From: Chloroflexota bacterium
GTDB lineage: Bacteria > Chloroflexota > Limnocylindria > Limnocylindrales > CSP1-4
Direction of reading: 5' to 3'
Length of the DNA: 35,225 bases
Assembly: GCA_004298915.1 (NCBI GenBank)
Contig: SCTE01000249.1
Coordinates: 1 to 35,225 of the forward strand
Numbering within the stretch: position 1 is the stretch's first letter; every line of letters starts with the position of its first letter. This document shows positions 8,114 through 14,481 of this stretch, in pieces. The notes below the pieces were generated by a model. That model saw only the letters and a list, made by a program, of their open reading frames with translations, searched no databases and was not told the origin of the DNA. A program made the position numbers and the translations under genes.

Positions 8114-8536
8114 CTAGCGCGGGAGTTGCTCCCACTCGACCCAGCGCGTTCCGTCCCACCAGCGATGCCACGTCGTCTCGTCCCGGCCGAGCGCGAACAC
8201 GTCGAGCCGATCGGGTCCCCAGGACGTGGCCACCGGCGCTTCCGCGGCATCGAGATCGCCGCCGAGCGACTCCCATGCATGCCATGAGGTTCCGTCCCAG
8301 TAGCGGTTCCAGAGCTCGCCGTCCGGCATGACCCCGAAGACCTCCATCTGGTCAACGGCCCAGGCCGTGACCGCGGGAGCTGACGCCAGCGTCCCGCCCA
8401 GGGACTCGGCGGTCTGCCAGCGGCCGTCGGCAAACGCCTCGTGGATCAGGGCGCCGTCGAAGTCCACCCAGAATCGGTCGATCCGACCGGGGCCCCAGGA
8501 GACCGCTGCCATGCCGTTGCGCCGTCGATTGCTCAT
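8114..8536 (-). CDS. small three-repeat PLL-like/DUF346-type beta-propeller protein
   Basis: A 140-aa protein made almost entirely of three repeats of about 45 residues. Each begins with a WGP-D-(I/L)D-F or related motif (SWGPGRIDRF, AWAVDQMEVF, SWGPDRLDVF). Each continues to a W-x-x-x-(E/Q)SLGG-like end (WQTAESLGG, WHAWESLGG, WVEWEQLPR). This matches the blade motif of the fucose-binding PLL/DUF346 lectin-like propellers, which normally carry seven or so repeats in one chain. With only three, the protein would have to oligomerise or form an unusual small propeller. No signal peptide is seen. The start (ATG 8536, MSNRRRNGM) lacks a clear ribosome binding site, and ATG 8512 is an alternative. 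It is probably last gene of the small operon from 8997. Confidence 0.75.
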   Translation of the reverse strand: MSNRRRNGMAAVSWGPGRIDRFWVDFDGALIHEAFADGRWQTAESLGGTLASAPAVTAWAVDQMEVFGVMPDGELWNRYWDGTSWHAWESLGGDLDAAEAPVATSWGPDRLDVFALGRDETTWHRWWDGTRWVEWEQLPR

Positions 8537-8595
8537 GGCAGCACGGTAGCGCGACGCCGGGGCCTCGTCGACCCCGGACTGCGCCGAGGCGGCCG

Positions 8596-8814
8596 TCAGA
8601 CTGCCGGATCGCAAGATGCCGGCTTCGGTCGGCCGCTGACGTCGAGCCAGGTGCGGAACCGCGCAACGCCGGCGGCGATCCGCCGGCCCAGCGACAGGCT
8701 CCGGGCCGGCCGGCGTTCGGCCGCGCGAATCAGCTTCCAGCGTCGTGCTTCATCGGCCTCCCGAAGGAGGTCCTGGAGGTGCTCGGTGGCTAGTTGCGCG
8801 AGGAACGGGTTCAT
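8596..8814 (-). CDS. small hypothetical protein, 72 aa
   Basis: I do not recognise a family. The protein begins MNPFLAQLATEHLQDLLREADEARRW, a predicted amphipathic helix. A basic segment follows (IRAAERRPARSLSLGRRI), then a short mixed region ending in PASCDPAV. The ATG at 8814 is supported by GGAG six bases upstream, and the in-frame GTG at 8826 overlaps that site and is less likely. It lies 54 bases after the stop of the 42-aa membrane peptide and 59 bases before the lectin-like gene, all in one direction, so an operon is likely. No membrane segment or signal peptide is evident. Confidence 0.6.
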   Translation of the reverse strand: MNPFLAQLATEHLQDLLREADEARRWKLIRAAERRPARSLSLGRRIAAGVARFRTWLDVSGRPKPASCDPAV

Positions 8815-8868
8815 GCGGGTCTCCACTGGGTGTCGGCTGCTTCGGGCCGTGTCGTGCGGGCGCCCGGG

Positions 8869-8997
8869 CTAGCGGGCGTGGTCGTCGCCATAGGAAGGGC
8901 GGGAATCGGCCCCCAACCCCGAGCTCATCAGGGCAAGCAGGCTGAAGCCACCGGCGATCGACGCGGCGATGAGGAAGAAGGCAAAGATGGTGATCAT
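8869..8997 (-). CDS. 42-aa single-pass membrane peptide
   Basis: A short gene with strong initiation signals: ATG 8997 with AGGAG eight bases upstream, stop TAG at 8869. The peptide begins MITIFAFFLIAASIAGGF and continues SLLALMSSGLG, one hydrophobic helix of about 28 residues. A short polar tail ending DDHAR follows. Upstream on this strand is an excellent promoter (TTGACA, 17 bp, TATGCT) shared back-to-back with the CGNR regulator gene. The peptide is therefore the first product of a three-gene unit and the likeliest direct regulatory target of that protein. Function is unknown. Small single-helix peptides often modulate a membrane partner, but no partner can be named. Confidence 0.72.
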   Translation of the reverse strand: MITIFAFFLIAASIAGGFSLLALMSSGLGADSRPSYGDDHAR

Positions 8998-9020
8998 GGT
9001 GGACGCTCCTGACCCTTACA

Positions 9021-9101
9021 GTAACCTGTGTGGAGGCGATTAGTGGTTACCCGCAGCATAGTCACTTGCGCGTAACCTGTCAAGCGGTATATGGTGGTTA
9101 C
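9021..9101. promoter_or_regulatory. divergent overlapping promoters with two GTAACC-N18-GGTTAC operators
   Basis: Two 30-bp inverted repeats share exactly the same form, GTAACC then 18 bases then GGTTAC, at 9021-9050 and 9072-9101, with 51 bp between equivalent positions. They overlay two promoters. The leftward one has TTGACA (9078-9083 read on the minus strand), a 17-bp spacer and TATGCT (9055-9060). The rightward one has TTGCGC (9066-9071), a 16-bp spacer and TATATG (9088-9093). Each promoter's -35 box lies inside the other's spacer, so polymerase can occupy only one at a time. The first operator covers the leftward start point. The second covers the leftward -35 and the rightward -10 and start. 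Autoregulation by the CGNR protein is inferred. Confidence 0.75.
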
Positions 9102-9105
9102 TGCC

Positions 9106-9711
9106 ATGAAGTCCGCCGACGAATCGACCCACGCTCACGACCTCGCACTCGATGCCGCCGTCGAGTTCCTGAACACGAAGGAACTCGAATTCGGACACCT
9201 CGTGGATCACCTCCACGAGCCGGGCGACGCGCGCTCGTGGTTCGTCGAGCAGGGCGTCATCCACGGGACCGATCGCGCGGGATGGAACCAGCGCGACCTC
9301 GAGCGAGTCCGGAAGGTCCGTGATGCACTCCGGGAGGTCCTCGATGCGGTCGTCGAGGATCGGGCCCCATCTGCGGCGGCTGTCGACCTCGTCAATCGAG
9401 CCCTCGCCGACGGCCGCGTGCCCCGCCTCGAGCTCCAGGGGTCGGACGTCGCCGTCGGGCATCGCCACGGCACGAACGAGGTCGGCGACGCGCTCGCGGC
9501 CCTCGCCGGCCCGATCGTCACCGAGATCGCGACCGGTCGCCCGGATCGGTTCCGTACCTGCGCCAACGACACCTGCCGGTGGTCGTTCTACGATGCGTCA
9601 CCCACCGGGCGGCGGCGCTGGTGCGACATGCGAACATGCGGCAACCGGGCCAAGGCGGCCCGCCATCGAGAGCGCGCCAAGGGCATCGAGATCATCGATC
9701 CCGTGCCCTGA
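9106..9711 (+). CDS. CGNR zinc-finger transcriptional regulator
   Basis: A 201-aa protein with the N-terminal ABATE domain (about 1-145, DLALDAAVEFLNTKELE onward). A C-terminal CGNR zinc finger follows (about 150-195). The finger shows CANDTCRWSFYDASPTGRRRWC and then MRTCGNRAKAARHRER, with four cysteines and the CGNR motif that names the family. Members are thought to be DNA-binding regulators, often stress-linked, but few are characterised. ATG 9106 is used because the rightward -10 box (9088-9093) places the transcript start only a few bases upstream. That makes the mRNA nearly leaderless, and the in-frame ATG at 9091 lies inside the promoter. It is divergent from the small-protein operon, which suggests it controls that operon and itself. 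Confidence 0.88.
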   Translation: MKSADESTHAHDLALDAAVEFLNTKELEFGHLVDHLHEPGDARSWFVEQGVIHGTDRAGWNQRDLERVRKVRDALREVLDAVVEDRAPSAAAVDLVNRALADGRVPRLELQGSDVAVGHRHGTNEVGDALAALAGPIVTEIATGRPDRFRTCANDTCRWSFYDASPTGRRRWCDMRTCGNRAKAARHRERAKGIEIIDPVP

Positions 9712-9750
9712 CGGGTTGAGGTCCCGGCCCGAACCTCCAGTCGCGTTCGA

Positions 9751-11088
9751 TCAACGGGCGAGCCGCGCCCAGATCGGGACTTCGACGGCTTGCGCGGATT
9801 CACCGCAGCCGACCGTCGCGACGAGCAGGAACCGGTCGAGGTGGGCGTATGCCCCCCGGATTCGGGGCCATTCGGCGTCCTGCGGATCCGAAGGAGCCAT
9901 GAGCCATGACGCCCGGATCGTGTGCCCATCCCTGATCGCGGAAGGCTCGATGGCGACGGTGTATCCGCCGATGATCCCCGGCGGGAGCAGCCCCTCGCTC
10001 GGCGCCGTTGCCCCGTACCACCCGACGACGGCACCATCCAGAGTGTCCACTGGATCCTCGTTCGTGACGAGGAACCACGACTCGCCCGAGAGCTCGCTGG
10101 CCGGCTGAACCTGGTAGCCGGCGCTGTCGCCGCCCACCGGCGGATTCTCGCGGTTCATGAGGCCGAACGGAAGCAGGTCGGCCCGCCGCCAGGCGGCTTC
10201 GAGCACGAGGTGGAGGCGCTGCCGGTCGTGGGTCACGGTTCCTCCGGCGTCCACGTCGCCCCGATCGCAGGTCATGGTCCATCGAACGTCGACGTCGGCT
10301 GCGCGGGCCTGCGTGGGATCCGGCACGACGGCGAACACCGGCCCAACGAGCAACGGAAGGATGAGTGAGGACACCAGGGCGGCGGTCAGCCCGGCGCCGA
10401 TCCGGCCCGACCCGGCCGTGTACGCGCGCAGGCGTGCCCACTGCCCACTGACGGCGAGGAGGACACCGGCTCCGAGCAGCGTGCCCAGTGGGACGGTGAA
10501 GGCCCCCGGCGTCGCCGGATTCGCCACCATCCAGACGCCCGAGACGATGAAGTCGATCGCCACGGCGATCGCGTACCAGAGGGACCAGCGCTGCCCCGTG
10601 CCAAGTGCCCGGTAGGCGAGCGCGCACGCGCCGAACGCATAGAGGTAGGCAACGACCGAACTGACCGCGACAACAGGCGTTGCCGTCGCACCGAAGACGA
10701 TGGCGCCCCCAGCCATGAACAGGGCCGCGATGGCCATCATGAGCCGGAGCCAGCGGATGGCTCCAGGCCGTGGACCGTCGATCGCCACGCCGGCCAGGAG
10801 CACGCCGATGGTGCTGGCCCAGAGCGCGGAATGGAAGGTTCGGCCGAAGGCGCCCGCGAGTTCCTCGGCTCCACCGAAATCGTCGATCGCGCGCTGCGTG
10901 GCCGCCGCCACGGAGAGCCCGCTGGCCGCATGCGCACGGATCCGCTCCGCAATGTGCCCGAACAGTTCCTCGGTCAGGTCCTCACGTGCGCCGTGGGGCA
11001 CGTGCGCGCCGTCCACGATCGCCTTGACATACGCATCGACGAGGCCCTCCGCCTCAGTCGCGGGCGCAGGCTCGTCCGGTCCGGTCAT
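9751..11088 (-). CDS. HAAS/permease-prefix-domain membrane protein, PadR partner
   Basis: A 445-aa integral membrane protein translationally coupled to the upstream PadR gene (ATGA overlap at 11085-11088). Residues about 15-90 form a helical HAAS-like (permease prefix) domain. Visible parts are VDAYVKAIVDG, LTEELFGHIAERIRAHA and AIDDFGGAEELAGAF. This module is repeatedly found next to PadR regulators. Five or six hydrophobic helices follow (about 95-270). The C-terminal 170 or so residues look like an extracytoplasmic beta-rich domain containing two cysteines. Such PadR-linked proteins are thought to be membrane effectors or anti-regulators, but the substrate is unknown. The start at 11088 is chosen over an upstream in-frame one for the coupling. 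Confidence 0.8.
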   Translation of the reverse strand: MTGPDEPAPATEAEGLVDAYVKAIVDGAHVPHGAREDLTEELFGHIAERIRAHAASGLSVAAATQRAIDDFGGAEELAGAFGRTFHSALWASTIGVLLAGVAIDGPRPGAIRWLRLMMAIAALFMAGGAIVFGATATPVVAVSSVVAYLYAFGACALAYRALGTGQRWSLWYAIAVAIDFIVSGVWMVANPATPGAFTVPLGTLLGAGVLLAVSGQWARLRAYTAGSGRIGAGLTAALVSSLILPLLVGPVFAVVPDPTQARAADVDVRWTMTCDRGDVDAGGTVTHDRQRLHLVLEAAWRRADLLPFGLMNRENPPVGGDSAGYQVQPASELSGESWFLVTNEDPVDTLDGAVVGWYGATAPSEGLLPPGIIGGYTVAIEPSAIRDGHTIRASWLMAPSDPQDAEWPRIRGAYAHLDRFLLVATVGCGESAQAVEVPIWARLAR

Positions 11089-11408
11089 CCACCGAGCACC
11101 TGATCGGCTGCGCGCGTGAACCGGTGCCACGACTCGCGGCCTTCGGTGAGGGCCCGCTCGCCGGCCGTGGTCAGGGCGTAGTAGCGCCGGCGTGGCGCGC
11201 CTTCCACGTCGACCCAGCGCGCCCGGACGAGCCCATCCCGTTCGAGCCGGCGGAGCGCCGGGTAGACCGTACCTTCGGGCAGATCGATGACCGCGGTCGA
11301 CCGCGCGCGCAGCTCGGAGACGACTTCATACCCGTACATCTCGCGCTCGCCGAGCAGGCCGAGGAGCAGCAGCCCGTAGTCGCCGCGATCGAGTCGAGGG
11401 GCTGTCAT
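11085..11408 (-). CDS. PadR family transcriptional regulator
   Basis: A 107-aa minimal PadR protein. The winged-helix domain is clear: LLLLGLLGEREMYGYEVVSEL, then LPEGTVYPALRRLERDGLVRARW and RRRYYALTTAGERAL. Only a short C-terminal helix follows, as in PadR subfamily 2. ATG 11408 is preferred because AGGTG lies seven bases upstream, and the in-frame GTG at 11417 would overlap that element. PadR proteins are usually repressors that bind palindromes at their own promoter, and a strong palindrome lies just upstream (11418-11438). The gene heads a two-gene operon with the HAAS-type membrane protein. Confidence 0.93.
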   Translation of the reverse strand: MTAPRLDRGDYGLLLLGLLGEREMYGYEVVSELRARSTAVIDLPEGTVYPALRRLERDGLVRARWVDVEGAPRRRYYALTTAGERALTEGRESWHRFTRAADQVLGG

Positions 11409-11417
11409 TCGCGTCAC

Positions 11418-11464
11418 CTACCTAGATGTACTAGGTAGTGTAGCGCACGAGGCAGACTTCGCAA
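11418..11464 (-). promoter_or_regulatory. padR promoter with perfect 8-bp inverted-repeat operator
   Basis: CTACCTAG at 11418-11425 and CTAGGTAG at 11431-11438 form a perfect inverted repeat with a 5-bp spacer. Reading leftward, a promoter TTGCGA (11459-11464), 16-bp spacer, TACACT (11437-11442) ends against this repeat. A bound dimer would therefore cover the transcription start. This is the expected layout for negative autoregulation by the adjacent PadR protein. Confidence 0.8.
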
Positions 11465-11479
11465 GACCCCGGCCGCAGG

Positions 11480-12415
11480 TCAGCCTTCGAAGGCCGGCCT
11501 GACCTCGGTCGCAAGGCGGGTCATCGACTCCTCGTCATGCGGGCCGGGAAAGCCCGCGATGAGGTGGTGATAGCCGATCTCCGGGTACGGCGCGAGCATC
11601 GCGATCACGTCCTCGGGCGTCCCGACCGGCTGGTCCTCCCAGGGCCAGGCGTTGCCGTTCCGGGCGAACATCGCCTCGAACACCCGCCGCGCCTCGTCGC
11701 GCGAGTCGCGGATGATCACGGTCCCGACGCCGGTGGTCCGTTCGATCTCGGCCGGGTCGCGCCCGATTCGCTCGCAATGCTCGATGAGGATCGCGTCCTT
11801 GCGCTTGACCGCCTCGAGTCCGCCGCCCACGTTATTGGCATCGGCGTAGCGTGCGACCAGTTTGAGCGTCACCTTCTCGCCGCCGCCCCCGATGAGGAGC
11901 GGCAGGTGTGCCTGGATGGGCGCCGGATCGTTCCGCACCTCGAGGGCCTTGTAGCGCGGGCCCGTTGCGGTCGGCTGTTCGCCATGAAGCATGCCCCGAA
12001 TGATCGGCAGCGCCTCGCCGAGCCAGCGAAGCCGGTCCGGCGGCCCCTCGCCGAACTCGAGGCCGTAGGCCGCATGTTCGCGGGCGAACCAGGCCGCACC
12101 GATGCCGAGGATCGCCCGGCCGTTGCTCACATGATCGAGCGTCGTCGCGATCTTGGCCGTCACCGCGGGCTCCCGGAACGTGTTCGCGCCGACCATCAGC
12201 CCGATCCGGATGCGCTCCGTCGCCATGGCCCAGCCTGTGAGTACCGTCCAGCCCTCGAGGATCGGACCCTCCCACGACCCGACGATCGGATAGAGGTGAT
12301 CCCACGTCCAGAGACTTGTGTATCCAAGTTCGTCCGCCCGGATGCCAGCCTGGAGGAGCGACGGCCAGTCGGTGTACTGGTTCCAGCAGAGTGCCCCGAT
12401 CTTGACTTCACTCAA
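11480..12415 (-). CDS. LLM class F420-dependent oxidoreductase
   Basis: A 311-aa luciferase-like monooxygenase-fold protein, cytoplasmic and probably using F420 or FMN as hydride carrier. The N-terminal strand and loop (IGALCWNQYTDWPSLLQAGI, LGYTSLWTWDHL) is typical. So are GLMVGANTFREPAVTAKIATTLDHVSNGR, the GIGAAW motif and the IGGGGEKVTLKLVARYAD segment (about 170-190). The substrate cannot be deduced. The TTG at 12415 is supported by AGGAG eight bases upstream and overlaps the previous gene's stop as TTGA, so the two are translationally coupled. A truncated paralog of its first 40 residues lies at 12814-12936. Confidence 0.9.
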   Translation of the reverse strand: MSEVKIGALCWNQYTDWPSLLQAGIRADELGYTSLWTWDHLYPIVGSWEGPILEGWTVLTGWAMATERIRIGLMVGANTFREPAVTAKIATTLDHVSNGRAILGIGAAWFAREHAAYGLEFGEGPPDRLRWLGEALPIIRGMLHGEQPTATGPRYKALEVRNDPAPIQAHLPLLIGGGGEKVTLKLVARYADANNVGGGLEAVKRKDAILIEHCERIGRDPAEIERTTGVGTVIIRDSRDEARRVFEAMFARNGNAWPWEDQPVGTPEDVIAMLAPYPEIGYHHLIAGFPGPHDEESMTRLATEVRPAFEG

Positions 12416-12777
12416 CGTTGCGTCTCCTGTGGGTTCTGAGCGTCGTCTGCTGAAGGGCCTGACCAGGCCAACGGCTGAAGCGCCGCGACGATCTCATCGC
12501 GCAGCGCGATCTCCTGCCCTCTCTTCCAGGGGCGCAGGGCCGAAGCTCGGGTCATTGCCACGATAGCGAGGTCCTTGCGAACATCCGCCGCCTCGACCCA
12601 GTGATCGGGGCGTGTGACCGCAAGGACGACAGATGCGTCGCCGCGCGAGCATCTCAGGGCGAAGTCGAATCCACCTGACTTCGATGCGTGCGGCTCGACC
12701 TTGAGTCCGGTGTCCGCGAGGACTCGATCGATCTTCGAGGTGTCGGTCGCATGCATGACGATGTAGTCGTCACTCAC
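12412..12777 (-). CDS. hypothetical protein coupled to the LLM oxidoreductase
   Basis: A 121-aa protein I do not recognise. It starts at GTG 12777 with AGGAG six bases upstream and ends in a TTGA overlap with the LLM gene. The sequence is soluble and mixed alpha/beta in appearance: DYIVMHATDTSKIDRVLADTG, then GFDFALRCSRGDASVVLAVTRP, then a helical stretch KRGQEIALRDEIVAALQPL. There are no membrane segments or metal motifs. It sits between the complete LLM gene and the truncated LLM copy, so it may have been caught between the two halves of a duplication. Codon use looks slightly less GC-biased than the neighbours, but I have not measured it. Confidence 0.7.
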   Translation of the reverse strand: MSDDYIVMHATDTSKIDRVLADTGLKVEPHASKSGGFDFALRCSRGDASVVLAVTRPDHWVEAADVRKDLAIVAMTRASALRPWKRGQEIALRDEIVAALQPLAWSGPSADDAQNPQETQR

Positions 12778-12813
12778 GTCCGACTCCTGGATTGAGTTCG
12801 TCGGTGGAACGGG

Positions 12814-12936
12814 TCACGAGTGGTCCCACGTCCAGAGCGTGTCGAAGCCGAGCTTGTCGGCGCGGACGCCGGCTTCGAGCATCGCGGGCCACGTGGAGTA
12901 CTGGTTCCAGCAGAGTGCGCCGAGGCGGATATCCAA
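12814..12936 (-). pseudogene. truncated 5' copy of the LLM oxidoreductase gene
   Basis: A 40-codon frame with its own ribosome binding site (AGGAG, nine bases before TTG 12936). It encodes a near-copy of the start of the downstream LLM protein: IRLGALCWNQY, RADKLGF and LWTWDH, then Ser and a stop at 12814. Over 37 aligned residues, 24 are identical to the intact gene. The match ends sharply at WTWDH, where the intact protein continues LYPIVG. This looks like the remnant of a tandem duplication that lost about 270 codons. The preserved initiation signals suggest it may still be translated as a leader peptide ahead of the 121-aa gene. Confidence 0.85.
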
Positions 12937-13005
12937 CGAGGTGTTCTCCTGCTCCTGTGCGGGCGTACCCGGCGCCGGCCGATCAGGCCGACCGGTTCGC
13001 TGCGA

Positions 13006-13389
13006 TCACCGTTTCGGTTCGACCACGGCCAGCACGTTGCGACTCGGATCGATGAACCAGGCGGCCCACGAGTGACCCATGTCCGCGATGCCGTCCGTGG
13101 TCACCGGGTCGGGCGCCTGATACTCCTCGATCTTGACGCCTCGCGCCCGCAGGTCGGCGAGCGCCTCCCTGATGTCCGGTACGCGCCAGGCGAGCTGGGT
13201 CTGCGTGTCGGAGGTCCCCACCGTGCTCAGGGTGACCACCAGCTGGCCCCCATTGCCGCATTTGAAGACGATGCGGTCGCCCGGATCCTCGCGGAGGATC
13301 TCGAGGCCGAGCGTACCGTGATAGAAGTCCCGCGTCGCGTCGAGATCGGTCGACAGGAGGATCGGAAAGACGATGTGATTACCGAGCAT
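13006..13389 (-). CDS. VOC family (glyoxalase/bleomycin-resistance-like) protein
   Basis: A 127-aa protein with one vicinal-oxygen-chelate domain built from two beta-alpha-beta-beta-beta units. The first unit runs IVFPILLSTDLDATRDFYHGTLGLEI, KCGNGGQLVVTL. The second runs TQLAWRVPDIREALADLRARGVKI, SWAAWFIDPSRNVLAVVE. The final FIDPSRNVLAVVE is the usual end of the fold. Members bind a metal or sequester small molecules, and the ligand is unknown here. The ATG at 13389 has the best Shine-Dalgarno sequence in this part of the window (AGGAGGT four bases upstream). It is separated from the LLM remnant by about 70 bases and could share its transcript. Confidence 0.88.
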   Translation of the reverse strand: MLGNHIVFPILLSTDLDATRDFYHGTLGLEILREDPGDRIVFKCGNGGQLVVTLSTVGTSDTQTQLAWRVPDIREALADLRARGVKIEEYQAPDPVTTDGIADMGHSWAAWFIDPSRNVLAVVEPKR

Positions 13390-13480
13390 CGGTACCTCCT
13401 GCCTGTCAAGCGACGGATGCCGCCAAGTATCGATCCGATCGCCGATGGGGCGTCGGGCCGGGGTTGACCGCGCGACCCGA

Positions 13481-13520
13481 AGAAACGAGCCCGAAGGGCG
13501 GTTCCGCGTCCTCCGGGCTC
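13481..13520 (-). terminator. possible rho-independent terminator
   Basis: Read leftward, GAGCCC (13515-13520) pairs with GGGCTC (13487-13492), with partial internal pairing, followed by GTTTCT. It lies about 390 bases beyond the GNAT stop codon and about 90 bases before the VOC start, so it could end read-through from leuS-GNAT. The stem is short and the tail only partly T-rich. Confidence 0.35.
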
Positions 13521-13793
13521 TCCCCGCATCGCCCCTGGCTGGGGGCCATGCAAGTGGGCTTACGGTACCGCTTCCGGTCCGAGGAGGCGCGACCCAGATG
13601 GCGCGGACCCGCAGCCCGCGCGCGACAGTAGCGACGCGCGGGAACGATCCACCCAGATACGAACCCCAGTCGTGGTAGGCGCGGAACAACCACCGCATCC
13701 GCCGCGCGCACGCGCACGATGCCGGCGGTTCGTGCTCAGTGACCGCGTGCTGGGCGCGCCTCACGGCTCCGCGACCGCGAAACCGGTGCCTTA

Positions 13794-13859
13794 CACGAAC
13801 CCGGTTCGTAGGTGGGGCGATTCGGCCCCGCAGCCGCCATACCACGAACATGGCTCGTA
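13794..13859. repeat. two copies of a 17-bp palindromic element
   Basis: CACGAACCCGGTTCGTA (13794-13810) and CACGAACATGGCTCGTA (13843-13859) match at 14 of 17 positions and start 49 bp apart. The first contains a perfect 7-bp inverted repeat, ACGAACC and GGTTCGT around one central base. The core resembles the SOS box of this genome (CGAAC, four bases, GTTCG) but has a 3-bp spacer, so it is probably the site of a different repressor. Confidence 0.55.
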
Positions 13860-13905
13860 TCCGAGGCTACAGCAGCCCGCCCTGACGGCGAACCGGCCCG
13901 ACCCG

Positions 13906-14481
13906 TCAGAGGGCCAGGCGCGCCACCACCTCGATGCCGTCCATCTCCCCGGTCGGCACGAAGCCCAGACCTCGATAGAACGGCTCGGGCCCGCCGTCGG
14001 CCGGCACCCAGCTGACGAGCAGTTCGTGTGCGTTGGGCAGCGTACGGACGAACTCGACGATCAGCCCGATGGCCGCCCGCCCGTATCCGCGACCCTGGTA
14101 GCGCGCGTCGATCATGAACCGCCACAGGTAGTACTCGGGCGCGTCGCGATCGATCGACAGCATGGCAAACCCGACCGGGGTCCCGTCCGCGTAGATGCCG
14201 CGGTACCAGGCCTTCGGCTCGAACAGCGCCTCCGCGAACGAAATGGCGTTCGGTGCCACGAACGACATCTGCCCCGGTGCCACCGCGAGCCGGCAGATCG
14301 CGCGGACATCGTCCTTCGATACCTCTCGGAGCTCGACAACCGCGCCGTCAGCCACGGACCGCGGGGTCGCCGCCGAAGCGTCAGCCGCGGCCCCGTCCTC
14401 GGGGGCCGTCATGGCCTGCCACGCTCGCCACGAAGCATCGGCCGCCGCCCACGGGTCATCGGTCGTGCCGTCCTCAGTCAC
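13906..14481 (-). CDS. GNAT acetyltransferase, diamine/spermine N-acetyltransferase-like
   Basis: A 191-aa GNAT enzyme that would move an acetyl group from acetyl-CoA to an amine. The acetyl-CoA motif is YQGRGYGRAAIGLIVE (about residues 129-144), matching Q/R-x-x-G-x-G/A. Other stretches (GQMSFVAPNAISFAEA, YRGIYADGTPVGFAML, YYLWRFMID) closely follow the BltD/PaiA group that acetylates polyamines, so a polyamine substrate is likely. The first 45 or so residues form an Ala/Asp-rich extension. The GTG at 14481 overlaps the end of leuS by eight bases, so the two are co-transcribed. The enzyme ends cleanly with the usual FYRGLGFVPTGE region. Confidence 0.9.
   Translation of the reverse strand: MTEDGTTDDPWAAADASWRAWQAMTAPEDGAAADASAATPRSVADGAVVELREVSKDDVRAICRLAVAPGQMSFVAPNAISFAEALFEPKAWYRGIYADGTPVGFAMLSIDRDAPEYYLWRFMIDARYQGRGYGRAAIGLIVEFVRTLPNAHELLVSWVPADGGPEPFYRGLGFVPTGEMDGIEVVARLAL

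Larger units (their letters stand above)
13390..13905. other. 516-bp intergenic region without a convincing gene
   Basis: No frame here has a domain or a supported start. It holds the VOC ribosome binding site at its left edge, a hairpin with a T-rich tail read leftward (13481-13520), and a second perfect 8-bp stem with a 12-base loop (CCCGCGCG at 13615-13622 with CGCGCGGG at 13635-13642). It also holds two copies of a 17-bp palindromic element at 13794-13810 and 13843-13859. The region looks regulatory or degenerate rather than coding. Confidence 0.6.

Noticed and set aside
13406..13717. A 103-codon minus-strand gene in the 13.4-13.9 kb gap
   Set aside because: No ribosome binding site, no domain, and Arg/Ala/Pro-rich composition like random high-GC frames.
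13794..13810. A third LexA box
   Set aside because: The half-sites are separated by three bases, not the four found at both bona fide boxes, so it was listed as a separate element.
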